Shown piece by piece: positions 45,158-56,398 of a stretch of 64,000 bases of DNA. The stretch is taken from the NCBI RefSeq assembly GCF_010389155.1, contig NC_057761.1, positions 50,776,587-50,840,586 on the forward strand, given 5' to 3'. Below the pieces are notes generated by a model. It searched no databases and was not told the DNA's origin. It saw only the letters and a list, made by a program, of their open reading frames with translations. The position numbers and the translations under genes were made by a program. Within the stretch, counting starts at the first letter, position 1; each line of letters starts with the position of its first letter. This DNA is from Erigeron canadensis (Eukaryota; Streptophyta; Magnoliopsida; Asterales; Asteraceae).

Positions 45158-48100
45158 ATGTCTCCCATCACCGCCTTCAACGTCGCTGTCATCGGCGCCG
45201 GAGCAGCCGGACTAGCAGCCGCCCGTCACCTCCATAAAGAAGGCCACACCGTCGTCGTCTTCGAGAAACAACGCCAGCTTGGTGGAACTTGGATATACAC
45301 ACCGACCACCGAACCCGACCCACTTGGTCTCGACCCAAACCGACCCATTATCCATTCCAGCCTATACGCTTCTCTCCGGACCAACTTGCCCCGAGAAGCA
45401 ATGAGCTTCAGGGAGTACCCGTTTGTTGCTAAGAAAATGGGTCAAAGTCAAAGAGACCCGAGAAGGTATCCGGGTCATGGTGAGGTTTTAGAGTATTTGA
45501 AAGACTATGCTAACGAGTTCGGACTCAGTGAGTTGGTTCGGTTTGAAACGGAGGTGACTCGGGTTTGGCGAGATGGAAATGGGAAATGGGAAGTAAGATC
45601 AAGAAAGATTAGCGGTGATAAAAAAGATAATGTTGTTTGTGAAGGTTTTGATGCTGTTGTTGTTTGTAATGGCCATTATTCGGAGCCCCGAATTGCTCAT
45701 ATTCCGGGTACTCTTGATAACTCTGATCATATTTAATTTGTTTTAAGTGAATATATATATATATTTTTATATATAAAGTTGTTAGTTTTTATGGTTATAA
45801 AGTGTTAATTGGTTATGAAATTTTCATATTCCGGGTACTCTTGATAACTCTGATCATATTTTATTTTAAGTGAATATATATATATATTTTTTTATATATA
45901 AAGTTGTTAGTTTTTGATTAGTTAGTTAGTACTGGTTTACTTAATTTTTGATTTGATTCGATATTAAAGTAAAGTAGTGAACCAAAATTCCTAGAACATT
46001 TCATAAGGAGATCAAGGTAAAAGAGAGAACTAGTAAAGTTATAATGAATATATGAATTTGTTCTTATTGCTTATTTTAAGTGCTTAGGGTTATAGCTTAT
46101 TGTGTTTTTTTAAAGCTATAAAGCAATTATAAACGATTGGATAGATAAACTAACTTATATTTTTAGCTTAATTTGAGAAGAAAAATAGCGCATTCTGAAA
46201 GCTTTAAGGAGATTTTTATTTTAAATGCGATAAATACTTTCAAATATGCAACCCCAAACCCCTCTTAGAGTTTGTGTAAGGGGCTATCACTTGTTTAATG
46301 TGAATTTTTAGGTATTGATCGGTGGCCAGGAAAGCAAATTCATAGTCACAATTACCGTGTCCCTGATCCCTTCAGAAATCAGGTACTATAGTTATTGTTT
46401 CTTTCTTAATTATGTATGCTCTTAATAGAATAGGATTTGGCTTATAAACAGTTTGTCTCGTATTTTTTGCTGCTAAATATGTTTTCTTTTTTCCATTTGA
46501 CTGGTTCAACAGGTTGTGGTACTCATAGGGAGTTCAGCAAGTGCAGTTGATATCTCTAGAGAGATTGCAGGTGTTGCCAAGGAAGTCCACATAGCATCTC
46601 GGTCGACCTCCAGTGAAGAAATTGCAAAGCTACCTGGATATGACAACATATGGCTTCGTCCTATGGTATTCATAACTTCAAATATTGCGCTCATTTTTGT
46701 ATGAATAGTTACACCCATGATACGATAAAAGGGGTTTTAGAAATTTTCGTTGCAGGATATTTCAGTTGACGGGGAATGCTGACACCAAGTAATGTAATGC
46801 AGATTGAAAGTGCTCATGAAGATGGTACTATTTCATTTCCAAGCGGTGTCATGGTTTCCGCTGACATTATTCTACATTGCACGGGGTGAGTGTCTCCTAC
46901 TTGTTTTACATTTTCATTTTATGGGAATACATGTATTAGTGGCTCCATTTTATCAGATATGGGGATAACTTTGAATGTATCTGTTTTAGCAATTTACCAG
47001 TTTTGTTTGTGGGTATTTATTTCTTTTAATAATGTAAAGAAGATCATGTGTTACTGTGGGTCTTAGTTATCTTGATACTTGAACATATACAATTTTATCA
47101 TTTTTGTCTTTTCAGGTACAAGTATCATTTCCGGTTTCTTGATACCGAGGGTATAGTTAGTGTTGATGACAATCGAGTGGGGCCGCTATATAAGCACGTC
47201 TTCCCACCATCATTAGCCCCTTGGCTTTCTTTTGTCGGGTTGCCATGGAAGGTTATATTCACATTTGTAGACGTATTCATTCATCTGGCTTCAAATTCCC
47301 TTCCAACTTATCCATTTCCTTTATGAATAACATATACAGATTATTCCATTCCCGCAATTTGAATTACAATGTGAGTGGATATCAGGTATTTTATCAGGTC
47401 GAATTTCACTACCTTCCCCAGACGAGATGATGAAAGATGTTGAAGCATTTTACTCGTCTTTGCAAGCATCTGGTGTCCCAAAACGATATACCCATAATAT
47501 GGCGGACTATCAGGTAAGATTTGTCTACCCCTGGATGGCTGGATCCATATAATTTGTTATGCAATTATATGTAGGTTAATTCTCAATAGAGGTGCTAAAA
47601 CTGGTGTTTCCGTTGACTTATCAAGATGTGTTCGGGTCCTAAACGGTGATCCCAGTAGTATGGCTTAGGCTAGATTAGGTTAGGTTGAGGCACATACACT
47701 TTTTATCCTTTCCTAATGAAGAATTAACGCGTTAAATATGATTACATAGACTAAAATATGATTACATAGACTATCAGTGTTATCTAATGTATTTCAAGAA
47801 GTTATTTTTGGAGGCTCTTTACATAAAAGAAAATTATACATAACAAGATGGGAAGGCTTCCCTCCCAGATATCGGTTATGAACCCTTGATACTGGTCTAA
47901 AATTTGACTGAACTGAACCTTTATCTAAGACTTTAGTTTGATAACCAAGAAACATCATCTACTCTATGTCCACAAACAAGAGTTGAATATTTCCTTTTAA
48001 GTCGCATATTATTAATTTTCATATTCAAACTAGTTAGTATTTCACCACTTACATTCTTATATCATAACATTTCGTATACAATAAATAGGTCAATTAGCTC

Positions 48101-48444
48101 TATGATCTTTCCTAGTTGATATGAACAAATCGGATCAAGTTTCAGTTCAACTTTAGCCCGGACTTTTGAAGTCAAACTGTATCCCTTCCATAGTTTTGAT
48201 AATGGGGTGCTAATTTCTACAGTTTGAGTACAACGACTGGCTTGCCACACAATGTGGGTGCCCAAAAACGGAAGAATGGAGAAAGAAAATGTATCAAGAG
48301 GCTTCTTTAATCAAAAGAGTACGACCTGAGACTTATCGCGAAGAATGGGAAGATGAAGATTTGGTGTTGCAAGCGCATCAAGATTTCGCAAAGCAAATAT
48401 CCTATAAACACATATCTTGTCAACTACAAAACTTCAATATGTGA
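45158..48444 (+). CDS. FMO GS-OX-like monooxygenase, copy B (intact)
   Basis: Exons 45158-45707, 46312-46382, 46513-46665, 46803-46885, 47116-47251, 47340-47513, 48223-48444. All introns are GT-AG and the frame is open for 462 aa, the usual plant FMO GS-OX length. Motifs in order: VAVIGAGAAGLAAARHL (FAD, GxGxxG, residue about 9), WPGKQIHSHNY (FMO fingerprint, about 188), GSSASAVDISREIAG (NADPH, GxSxSA, about 213), HCTGYKYHFRFL (about 285), GLPWK, and an acidic C-terminal region. The enzyme class uses NADPH, O2 and FAD to oxygenate soft nucleophiles, typically sulfur or nitrogen. Arabidopsis GS-OX members S-oxygenate methylthioalkyl glucosinolates; if this is Asteraceae, which does not make these, the substrate here is unknown. 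No signal peptide is seen, so probably cytosolic. The upstream DNA is Helitron-derived, so expression is uncertain. Confidence 0.92.
45697..45930 (+). repeat. Tandem duplication of the exon 1/intron 1 boundary
   Basis: CATATTCCGGGTACTCTTG occurs at about 45698 and again at about 45825, each followed by the same (TA)n-containing tail. The second copy carries a second perfect donor site about 128 bp downstream. Copy A has one copy only. Confidence 0.8.
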
Positions 48445-48869
48445 TTTTTTTTTTTGGTTTGTTCTTACCTATTAAAAAAGCCATTGCTTGCTTTATACAT
48501 GATGGTCTAATGATCATCTTTACATGTACTAAATCAGATATTTGATTCATTATCTGAAAAGTGTAATATTTACAAAATGTGTTGTTCAACTCGTGTCGTC
48601 TTTGGCAAAAACTCAGACTTGTGGTGGTGGTTGTTCTTAAGGCGATTTAATTGGTCAATATGTGCTTTCAATTTGTATCATGAAATTTACTGTTCTGGTA
48701 TAAGTTTATAAAATGTTGGTTTTACTTTTGATTCAAACTTTACCATGGGAGAATAGGATAGATAGTAAAGATATAAGAAATTACTCCACGCGTAATATAA
48801 TTCGAAAGATTTTTATTGAACTACTTATAATCGATTGTAGTTAAAATAACTATGAGGGGAGGTTATTAT
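48445..48869. other. 3' flank of FMO copy B
   Basis: Partly collinear with 26785-27130. No gene and no clear poly(A) signal. Confidence 0.5.
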
Positions 48870-49202
48870 AACTGCTTATTGCTTCATGAGACGATCAAAT
48901 TCTGAACAAGTGGATTAGGAGGATGACGAAAACTCAAAACTTTCATTGCAGCACTAAACGTGAACCCATCCAACCTAGCTTGACCCGTGGTCAACTTGCC
49001 TTGAATTAAGCAGCAATGAGTTCGAGGGAGTTGTTGTGAAGAAATAGGATCAAAGAGATTCGAGGAGGTTTCTGGGCCACTTTGAAGAATTGGAGTTGGG
49101 CTTTATAATGGGCGTTGCAAATATCCCGTGTATATTGATCTCTTCTTATTCGCCAATTAACTCTTTGTGTTTTATTATGGTCTAGCATGAACTGTAAATT
49201 TG
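48870..49202. other. Conserved FMO-downstream segment, unit B copy
   Basis: Counterpart of 27131-27490, with small indels that destroy any common frame. Confidence 0.5.
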
Positions 49203-49250
49203 ATCTCAAGTATTTCTGTATGTGATTATGTTGGGGTTATGTACATATGT

Positions 49251-49981
49251 TGTTGGGTTATATAACAATTTATCAAATCAAATCACAAAGCATGCAACGG
49301 AAGATTAAAACTATGTAGTTAATTAATTAACCAAAAGAGATAGCATATACCTTTAATTGAAGATGATAAAGTAAGAAACTTTATGATAAAGTAAGAAACT
49401 TTATGAAAAAGTTTAAAGTAAAACCTCTCTACGTTTGCACACACGACACTAGAATGTATGCGTGCTAGCACTTGATCACGAACCGACAACGATTGACTTC
49501 TCCTTTCCCTTGCTTTGATCGAATCACCAAGAACCCTAAAAGGGGTTTTGATTTTCGGCTATAGGACCAAAAATAAGAGAGAGAGGGAGAGAGATTTAGG
49601 GTTTTTAGAAACCTTTGATTTGTATGTAAAAAACAATTAACCTAGCCCTCCTTATCTCGAGTAATAAACTTGATGACCAAGTTTATGGTTTTCAAAACCC
49701 TTTTTCTTCCTCCTATGGCCGCCCCCCTCTAGGAACATTCTAGAGGGTTTCTTAATTGTTCTTTTAATCACAATTATCTCCTCCGTTAAGTCCGTCAGTT
49801 AAGTACCGTTAACTATTAATATTTTAACGGACGACCGTTAGTTTTTCGTGATCTTTAATTAATTAATAAATTACATTAAATATATTAATTAATTATAGTT
49901 ACATTCGTGTCGAGACGTGTGACCCCGTAGGCTTAAATCATTTCTGGACATACGTTCATTTTACGTGATCATATACTAACA
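49251..49981. mobile_element. Solo LTR, family 3 (731 bp)
   Basis: Begins TGTTGGGTTATATAACA and ends GATCATATACTAACA. The 5-bp target duplication TATGT is at 49246-49250 and 49982-49986. Unit A at about 30837 has the uninterrupted site. No internal genes. Confidence 0.87.
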
Positions 49982-50114
49982 TATGTGTGGGTATTAAACG
50001 AACATAAAGAAAAGGAACTTGTTCATAAGTAAACGTGATCATAACTCTTATTCATTCATTTATTTATGATGATCATTTCCATATGTTCGTTTACTATATA
50101 TATATATATATATA

Positions 50115-50600
50115 GGGTAAAGTTATTTTGAGAACCATTTTTTTGCGAGAACCTTTGAGAGCTTTTCAAATCAAGCTCAACCGACGATTGTTCTTTACAT
50201 GAAAATTGTTTTTCGATTGTTTTCTGAATAACTTATGTGTAATTTTGAAGTTTATAATTGTGTGGAGCATGGATTATCATCCGTTATACAATTATGTGGA
50301 GATTTGGATTATTGATCACAAGTGCACGAATATTACTATGATCACATGTATGCAAGTCGATCACATGTAATCATAGCAATATTCGTGCGCATGTGATCAA
50401 GAATCCAAAACTCCACATAATTATATAACGGATGATAATCCATGCCTCCACACAATTATAAACTTCAAAATTACACATAAGTTATTCTATAAACAATCAA
50501 AAAATAATTTTCATGTAAAGAATAATCATCGGTTGGGCTTGATTTGAAAAGTTCTCAAAGTTTCTCACAAAAAAAAAGGTTCTCAAAATAACTTTTCACT
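50115..50600. mobile_element. Foldback MITE in TA repeat (about 485 bp hairpin)
   Basis: The two halves (50115-50350 and 50355-50600) are near-complete reverse complements: AAAGTTATTTTGAGAACC at the left, GGTTCTCAAAATAACTTT at the right, centre TGATCACATG. Flanked by (TA)n on both sides. Confidence 0.82.
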
Positions 50601-50608
50601 ATATATAT

Positions 50609-50797
50609 GGGAAAAGTGAGTATGGGGTTGTTCCCCATCTAAGCTTAGATGAAGAACCCCTCACATACAAATATTATATTATTTGTTTGAATTTAAAACA
50701 AATACATGGCCCCCATGATTTTCATAATTATAAAAAACAAATGTGAGGGGTTCCCCATCTAAGCTTAGATGGAGGACAACCCCATACTCACTTTCCC
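50609..50797. mobile_element. Foldback MITE in TA repeat (189 bp)
   Basis: GGGAAAGTGAGTATGGGGTT-type arms with CCCCATCTAAGCTTAGATG on both sides of a short centre. Directly follows the previous foldback, separated only by ACTATATATAT. A relative is at 56219-56398. Confidence 0.8.
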
Positions 50798-51339
50798 TTA
50801 TATATATATATTATATATATATATATATATGCATATCTATTTTTTTTTATAAAAAACTAGCAATTGTTTAGTTTTTAAACGTTGAACATTTTTTCTTTTT
50901 AATGTTGAATTGAATAATGATATTTTTAATTATATGTTTGTTCTTTCATTTTTATTCTTGTTTTGCATTTATTTATGAGCAAAAACGGATGAACATGAAA
51001 AACCCATTCTATAATGAACGAGTTTGTTTATATCTTTGTGCAATGGTGCATTTTAAATAAACCAACTAACATGAACAAAGGTCTGTACATGTTCTGTTTG
51101 GTTAATTTAGACCGAGTAAAAAAAACTTAACCAAAAGGTAAATATAAGTCAAATTTAAACAACATGAACAAAGTTTATTTTTTTAACAGAGAATTTGGGT
51201 TCAATGACATTATCCATAAATACACCCAACCTCTGTCTCCAGCCCACAGAACAATTTACTCACATTGCACTCAAGACCTTAAAGTCTCAACTTTCCCATT
51301 TATCAATCCATCTATTGTTAGTTGATATGTCAGGTGTAT

Positions 51340-52893
51340 TGATGTGCAAAATCGAGTTTTAAAATTTATATCTAGAAATACTTTGAACTCACTACTACAC
51401 ACTCTTGGGCAGTGGACCCGTTCGTATGCAATATAGTAAAAAGTAAGTCCGAGTTCGTTCACAGGGATTGGTTCAAACTAGTTGTTTTGTAAAACAGCTT
51501 GGAAAATGGGGTGTTACTTAATATCTCCTTTTGACAATTAAATTAAATTTAATTTGAAAAACACAGATCATATAAAAACAGAGAAACTTTAGACAATATA
51601 ACTAGAGGTCATCCACCTTGACTTCACTCGACTTCAAATGTGATTGCATTTAATTAAGACCAAATTCATTTGAGCTGAAAAGATAATCGTGAAAAGATAA
51701 AGTGCTCACGTGGTACCACCAACCATGAACAAATCACCAAATCACCTAAATTACTAGTCAAATTACCCAAGCCGGTACCACCAGTTCCAAGACAACTTTT
51801 CCAATAATTAGTTTGACTGACTATCAATTTACCAATTGAACCTATGTAAAATAACGTGGTACCACCAACCGTTACAAATTACGTTGACAAAATAACTCTT
51901 TTATTAAAATGATATTCACTATCATGTCATAAACTAGTGATAATTGCTTATAGACAAACAACTATTTTAAAATCACATATCAATTCAACTAGTACCACTA
52001 ACGGAGAATTAATACACAACCAATATCATAATAATTATTTAAAAGAATTTAATCAAGATCTCAGAACAACGATAAATAAATCAACTCTTTGAATTAAAAA
52101 TATTGCAATCACATCATTCGTCTTGTTACATCAAGGTGGATGATTAAACGTTTAGCCACTCATGATCAATTCAAAATAATAATTAAAATGAAAGAGAAAC
52201 ATGATGTACCAATCGTTTGAGAAAATGGAAAATTGCAAGACAGTAAAAGTAGATACGATCTAGATGGGTGCTCGTGAATCTTCAATGAATCCGCCTAAGA
52301 AAACTTGCTTGGAGATTGAAGAACCCGTGTAGAACAGCTCCTAGAAAGAATTTTCATAATCTGATAATTAGGGTTTTGTTTAGTATTTATACCCCCTTCA
52401 AATCTGATGTAGAAAACGTCTAAGACCTTCAGATCCCGTGCACCCACTGCGGCGCAGTGGCTTGCCTTTGACTTCTTATAACTGCGGCGCAGTGGCTATG
52501 GATATGTCCACTGCGGCGCAGTCCAAATCCACGTCCCATTTTGACCTTCAGGTGACTGCGGTGTAGTGGGTTTGGTCATCCCTCACTGCGGCGCAGTGGG
52601 CTCATGTTTCCCCCACTGCGGCGCAGTCAAAGCTGATGTCCAAAAACTTTTATTCGATCTTGAATTCTTGTTGAATCTCGCCATCATTTCCACTTGAAAC
52701 AACTATCGATATCATGAATCACTATCTTGACAAAAATTCATCCAAAAATGTGTCAAATGAACGCGTAACCTATTTAGAGTCTGAAAACACTAACAAACAC
52801 CATAAACGTGCCAAATGCATATAAAATCAACTTAAAGTACTTAATAAATTGGCCAATAATGATGTGGGCGATAGGTATAAATTGGTCACATCA
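51340..52893. mobile_element. Solo LTR, family 4 (1.55 kb)
   Basis: Begins TGATGTGCAAAATCGAG and ends AATTGGTCACATCA. The 5-bp target duplication TGTAT is at 51335-51339 and 52894-52898. Unit A at about 36095 has the joined site. Inside are recurring GGTACCACC motifs (51710-52010) and six CTGCGGCGCAG-type motifs (52445-52630). Confidence 0.85.
52448..52630. repeat. Array of CTGCGGCGCAGTG motifs inside the LTR
   Basis: Six occurrences (one with a T change) spaced 25-55 bp apart in otherwise AT-rich DNA. The core CTGCG/CGCAG is an imperfect palindrome. Also found in the LTR at 31573-34172. Confidence 0.75.
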
Positions 52894-52929
52894 TGTATTT
52901 ATTATTGCTAATAAGGCATAAATCATGGT

Positions 52930-53601
52930 TGTATGATCAAATAATCGCACTATGACTCAACCGGAGGTGTGAACTGGGTTGTAGGTGTTGAACGGCGATT
53001 CCCTTACGGTCAGAGGGTCCGAGAGACCGCTTTACGCCAGATGGTTTGATGGCTAAGTCGATTCGTTCGACTTAGGATTTACTCGGAGGATGAATAAACC
53101 GCATGTTAGGATTTAGGATTTTGGAATTATGTAAAAGACTTATTCGGAAGTCGAATAAGTTGTTAGGGTTTATAAGTCGATTTGTGCTCGACTTAAGGGT
53201 TTAAGGATGATTAGAATGAATATGCCGTGAGGTTCCTCCTCTATTTATATAGAGGGTGGATAACTTGGAGAGGAGGGTAAGAGAATTAGGGTGAATCTCT
53301 TTCTCCTTTATAAATATCTTGTTTCCTTCTTGAGGAGATTTGTGGTAATCTTGTTACCTAATTATGTCCGGGTATATCAGAGCTTTAGTATATATCTTTA
53401 ATAAGATTAATTGCGGAATAGATTATATCCGTCCTTTATTGTATATCTCCTCGGAGCTCGGTATTTATTATCTTCGGAGTTCCAGGATGATCATATTAAT
53501 CGGAGGTTAGGCTCTGTTATGGGTTTACTTGTACGAAGATAACTTCGTTCGCTGCTTCTGCTTCGGGTACGGAGCTAGAGCTCCGTATGGGTATATCATC
53601 A
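52930..53601. mobile_element. Solo LTR, family 5 (672 bp)
   Basis: Begins TGTATGATCAAATAATCG and ends GTATATCATCA. The 5-bp target duplication ATGGT is at 52925-52929 and 53602-53606. It lies 36 bp after the previous LTR. Unit A reads through at about 36128. Confidence 0.82.
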
Positions 53602-54166
53602 ATGGTCTTATATATTTCGGAAATACATCAGGGTTCGATCCCACTTTCTACATTTGTAGGAGTAGATTATTAGAAGGAGGGGGGTTCGAGAGTCTTGGGT
53701 TTTATCTCAAGTATGCGTGGTTCGAGCTCCGCATACGACCCAATTGGATGTCACTCTGATGTTTCGAACGCTTACTACTAACTACTATTTCGATGTTAAA
53801 AAAAAAAAGAGAGACATAAATCGACTTACAATTGTTTGGGAACTAGTGTGGAATCATGAATGTTTTTACCTACAAACTAGGGTTCAAAACTTGATCGAAT
53901 TTTATTGTGCTTTTTTCATGGAATATTAATGGTATATAAGTTTACAATCTTATAGAAAATTTGTTCCAATATTATTTTTCATGTAGAAGAAAATCCCCAA
54001 TGCAATTAATATATAACATGATTCCTATTATTAATAGTTAAAGGTTGTTATTAACAAACAGCTTATAAATTATAAACAATAAACTTATCAGGTGAATATA
54101 AATTATACATGCTCATTTTTAAATTTTAGAAAAACAACTTGAGTTTCTTAAATGTATGCACGTTAG

Positions 54167-54837
54167 TAGTGGCGGAAGGAATAGGAGGACTGGGGGGTGC
54201 CCAGCTCCCTCCAATAGCCCAATAGCAGTAGATTATAATTAGCCCATGATCACAATTTTGGGTCCAGCCCTCTCCATTGGACATTCACATCACAGCATCA
54301 CTTCATACGTATATCTTTTGACTCCTCCTCAAGCATAAACACAGTTTTCTTTCTATATTTTTATCTGTTTCCTTTAATTCATTGTATGTATTTTTTTCAC
54401 CATATCATAGTGTTTTCATAAATACTAATTATATAAGAAACATACTTACACAAGAAGTGTCAAACTTCGAATGCACAAGATAGTTTTTGTATATAAATCA
54501 ATTTTTTTAATCTATATTGTATTAAATACAACTTTCTTGACTTTTTTTTTTGTAACTAATTTAGTTACCCAGCATGTTCCCTCATGAAAAAATGGATCAA
54601 TATCTAGGATATTCACAATTTTTAAGAGTTTTTTTTTTAAGAACTTGCGTATAAATCCGGTACGTATCTTGTAAGTTATTGCTACCTATGTTGTAAAATT
54701 TTGACTATATCGTTTTTATTGTATTGTTTAAACTATATCGTAATAATACTTACTTATATTGTTTGAACAATATCGCTTTTATCGTATCATTTTATTATGT
54801 AAGTCCCCGTCAATCTAAAATCTTGGCTCCGCCTCTA
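54167..54837. mobile_element. hAT nonautonomous element (671 bp)
   Basis: Termini TAGTGGCGGAAG and TTGGCTCCGCCTCTA form an imperfect inverted repeat. The 8-bp target duplication CACGTTAG/CACCTTAG (one mismatch) is at 54159-54166 and 54838-54845. The site is empty at about 39430. No transposase. Confidence 0.8.
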
Positions 54838-55078
54838 CACCTTAGTCTCTCCCTCAAAACATAAGTTATCAAAATTCATAATTGTATACAATAAGCTAAT
54901 AACCACGATTCAAAGCATAAATACAATATTCATTTTAAGATAATTTAAAATAAAGATGCTATGTTCATTTGCTGTGATATAAAATCTGAAAAGTATTTTA
55001 TCTTCTACTTTTGTTTCTTTTAACTTGGTGCCATAAATATATGTAACCCCAAGCGGAGCACCCTACGTGAGTACGTGC

Positions 55079-55604
55079 GTTGTTTTCTCTAAAAAAACAA
55101 ATGAAGATAATATGTTGGTTGGGGCAATCTAAGATGCCATATGTTCGAAACTGTTTATTGTCAATGATCTTAATAATTTAAAAAAAGATAACATCTAAGT
55201 TTTTAAAATTTTTTAATTAAACAATCATCCTAATTATATACGAAATCTCAAATTAAGAGGTTTTTTTTTTTTTTTTTTGTCAATTTACTAAATATTATCA
55301 ATTAGGATGTATCTTGGGCCTAATCTTGAGTCAATAGCAATCATATATGTGGTCGAAAATTGATTTATGCATGTAATAAAAGTTTGTTAACGCTCGTTAA
55401 CAATCTTTAATGGCCGTTAAGACTTTTTGAAACCGAACCGGTTTGGAACATATAGGATCGGTTTGTATAGGTTCGGGTTCCCCACTCGAAAAATCGGTTC
55501 GTTTTTTGGTCAAAACCGATTTGGACCTTGTTGACCCAAACCGGTTCCGGTTCCGAATTGGTATGACCAAAACCCGAAAATTTGGCACGATTGTAAATAT
55601 AAAT
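55079..55604. other. Intergenic; hAT-like relic at about 55430-55590
   Basis: The piece 55430-55590 has inverted AACCGGTTT/AAACCGGTT and GGTTCGG motifs similar to hAT subterminal repeats, without clear ends. No gene. This is the first DNA past the duplication. Confidence 0.4.
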
Positions 55605-55760
55605 AAGAAAAGTGAGTGTGTATACCTAAATTAAGATATAAAACCTCTCACATATTAAATATTTATTGTACAATGAATACACGATTAGGCCTCCATATTT
55701 TTTATAGATTAAAATATTAAGTCGTGAGAGATTTTATACCTAAGTTAGGTAAATGATATA
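55605..55760. mobile_element. Small foldback MITE
   Basis: AAACCTCTCACATATTAA and its partner TTAAGTCGTGAGAGATTT, with outer TACCTAAATT/AAGTTAGGTA arms. Similar to the 50609 family but diverged. Confidence 0.5.
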
Positions 55761-55857
55761 GTTAGATAATATATATATATAGCATTTTAATATAAATTTA
55801 TTTTAATATATAAATATAAGTAGTGTAATCATTAATATATATATATATATATATATA

Positions 55858-56212
55858 GTTTTCTTATTTTGAGAACCATTTATTTTGTAAAAACCATAAG
55901 AACTCTTAAATAATATATTTGTTCACATGTTTTTTTTGTTCATTCACATGTGAAATGATATAAAAAGTATGCTGTAAAAGAAATATTTTTAAAAAACCTT
56001 CAAATGGCCTTTTATGAACTTGTGAATGAATATGTTCACGTTTTCCATGTTAACAAATGGGTATATATAAGGTTTTGAAAAAAACTTTCTTCTACAACAT
56101 ATATTTTTATAACGTTTCACATGTGAATGAAAAAAAAAACATATGATCCAATACAAAATTTAAGAGTTCTCAAGGTTCTTACAAAAAATGGGTTCTCAAA
56201 ATAAGGTCCCCC
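55858..56212. mobile_element. Foldback MITE in TA repeat (TTTTGAGAACC family)
   Basis: The left arm TTCTTATTTTGAGAACC pairs with the right arm GGTTCTCAAAATAAGG. Inner CACATGTGAA arms. Preceded by a (TA)n tract. Confidence 0.75.
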
Positions 56213-56218
56213 TTCATA

Positions 56219-56398
56219 TGTGAAGGGAATATGAGGCTGTTAGACATCTAAGTTGGGTGAAAAACCCTTCACATACCTTTTTTTAAACCATAAAAATCAT
56301 GGGGGGCTAAACATTTATTCAAAATATTAAAATATTGGTATGTGAGTGATTTTTCACTCAAAGTGAGTGCATAACAGCCCCATATTTACTTTTTTCTA
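56219..56398. mobile_element. Foldback MITE in TA repeat (50609 family)
   Basis: The left arm GAAGGGAATATGAGGCTGTT pairs with AACAGCCCCATATTTAC at the right. Followed by (TA)n. Confidence 0.7.

Larger units (their letters stand above)
39669..55078. repeat. Tandem duplication unit B
   Basis: It restarts at GATGGAAAAGGGTGG and runs through FMO copy B. It ends with a second copy of the terminal segment (54053-55078, matching 39315-39668 apart from one hAT insertion), whose end CACCCTACGT is followed by unrelated DNA. Confidence 0.8.
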
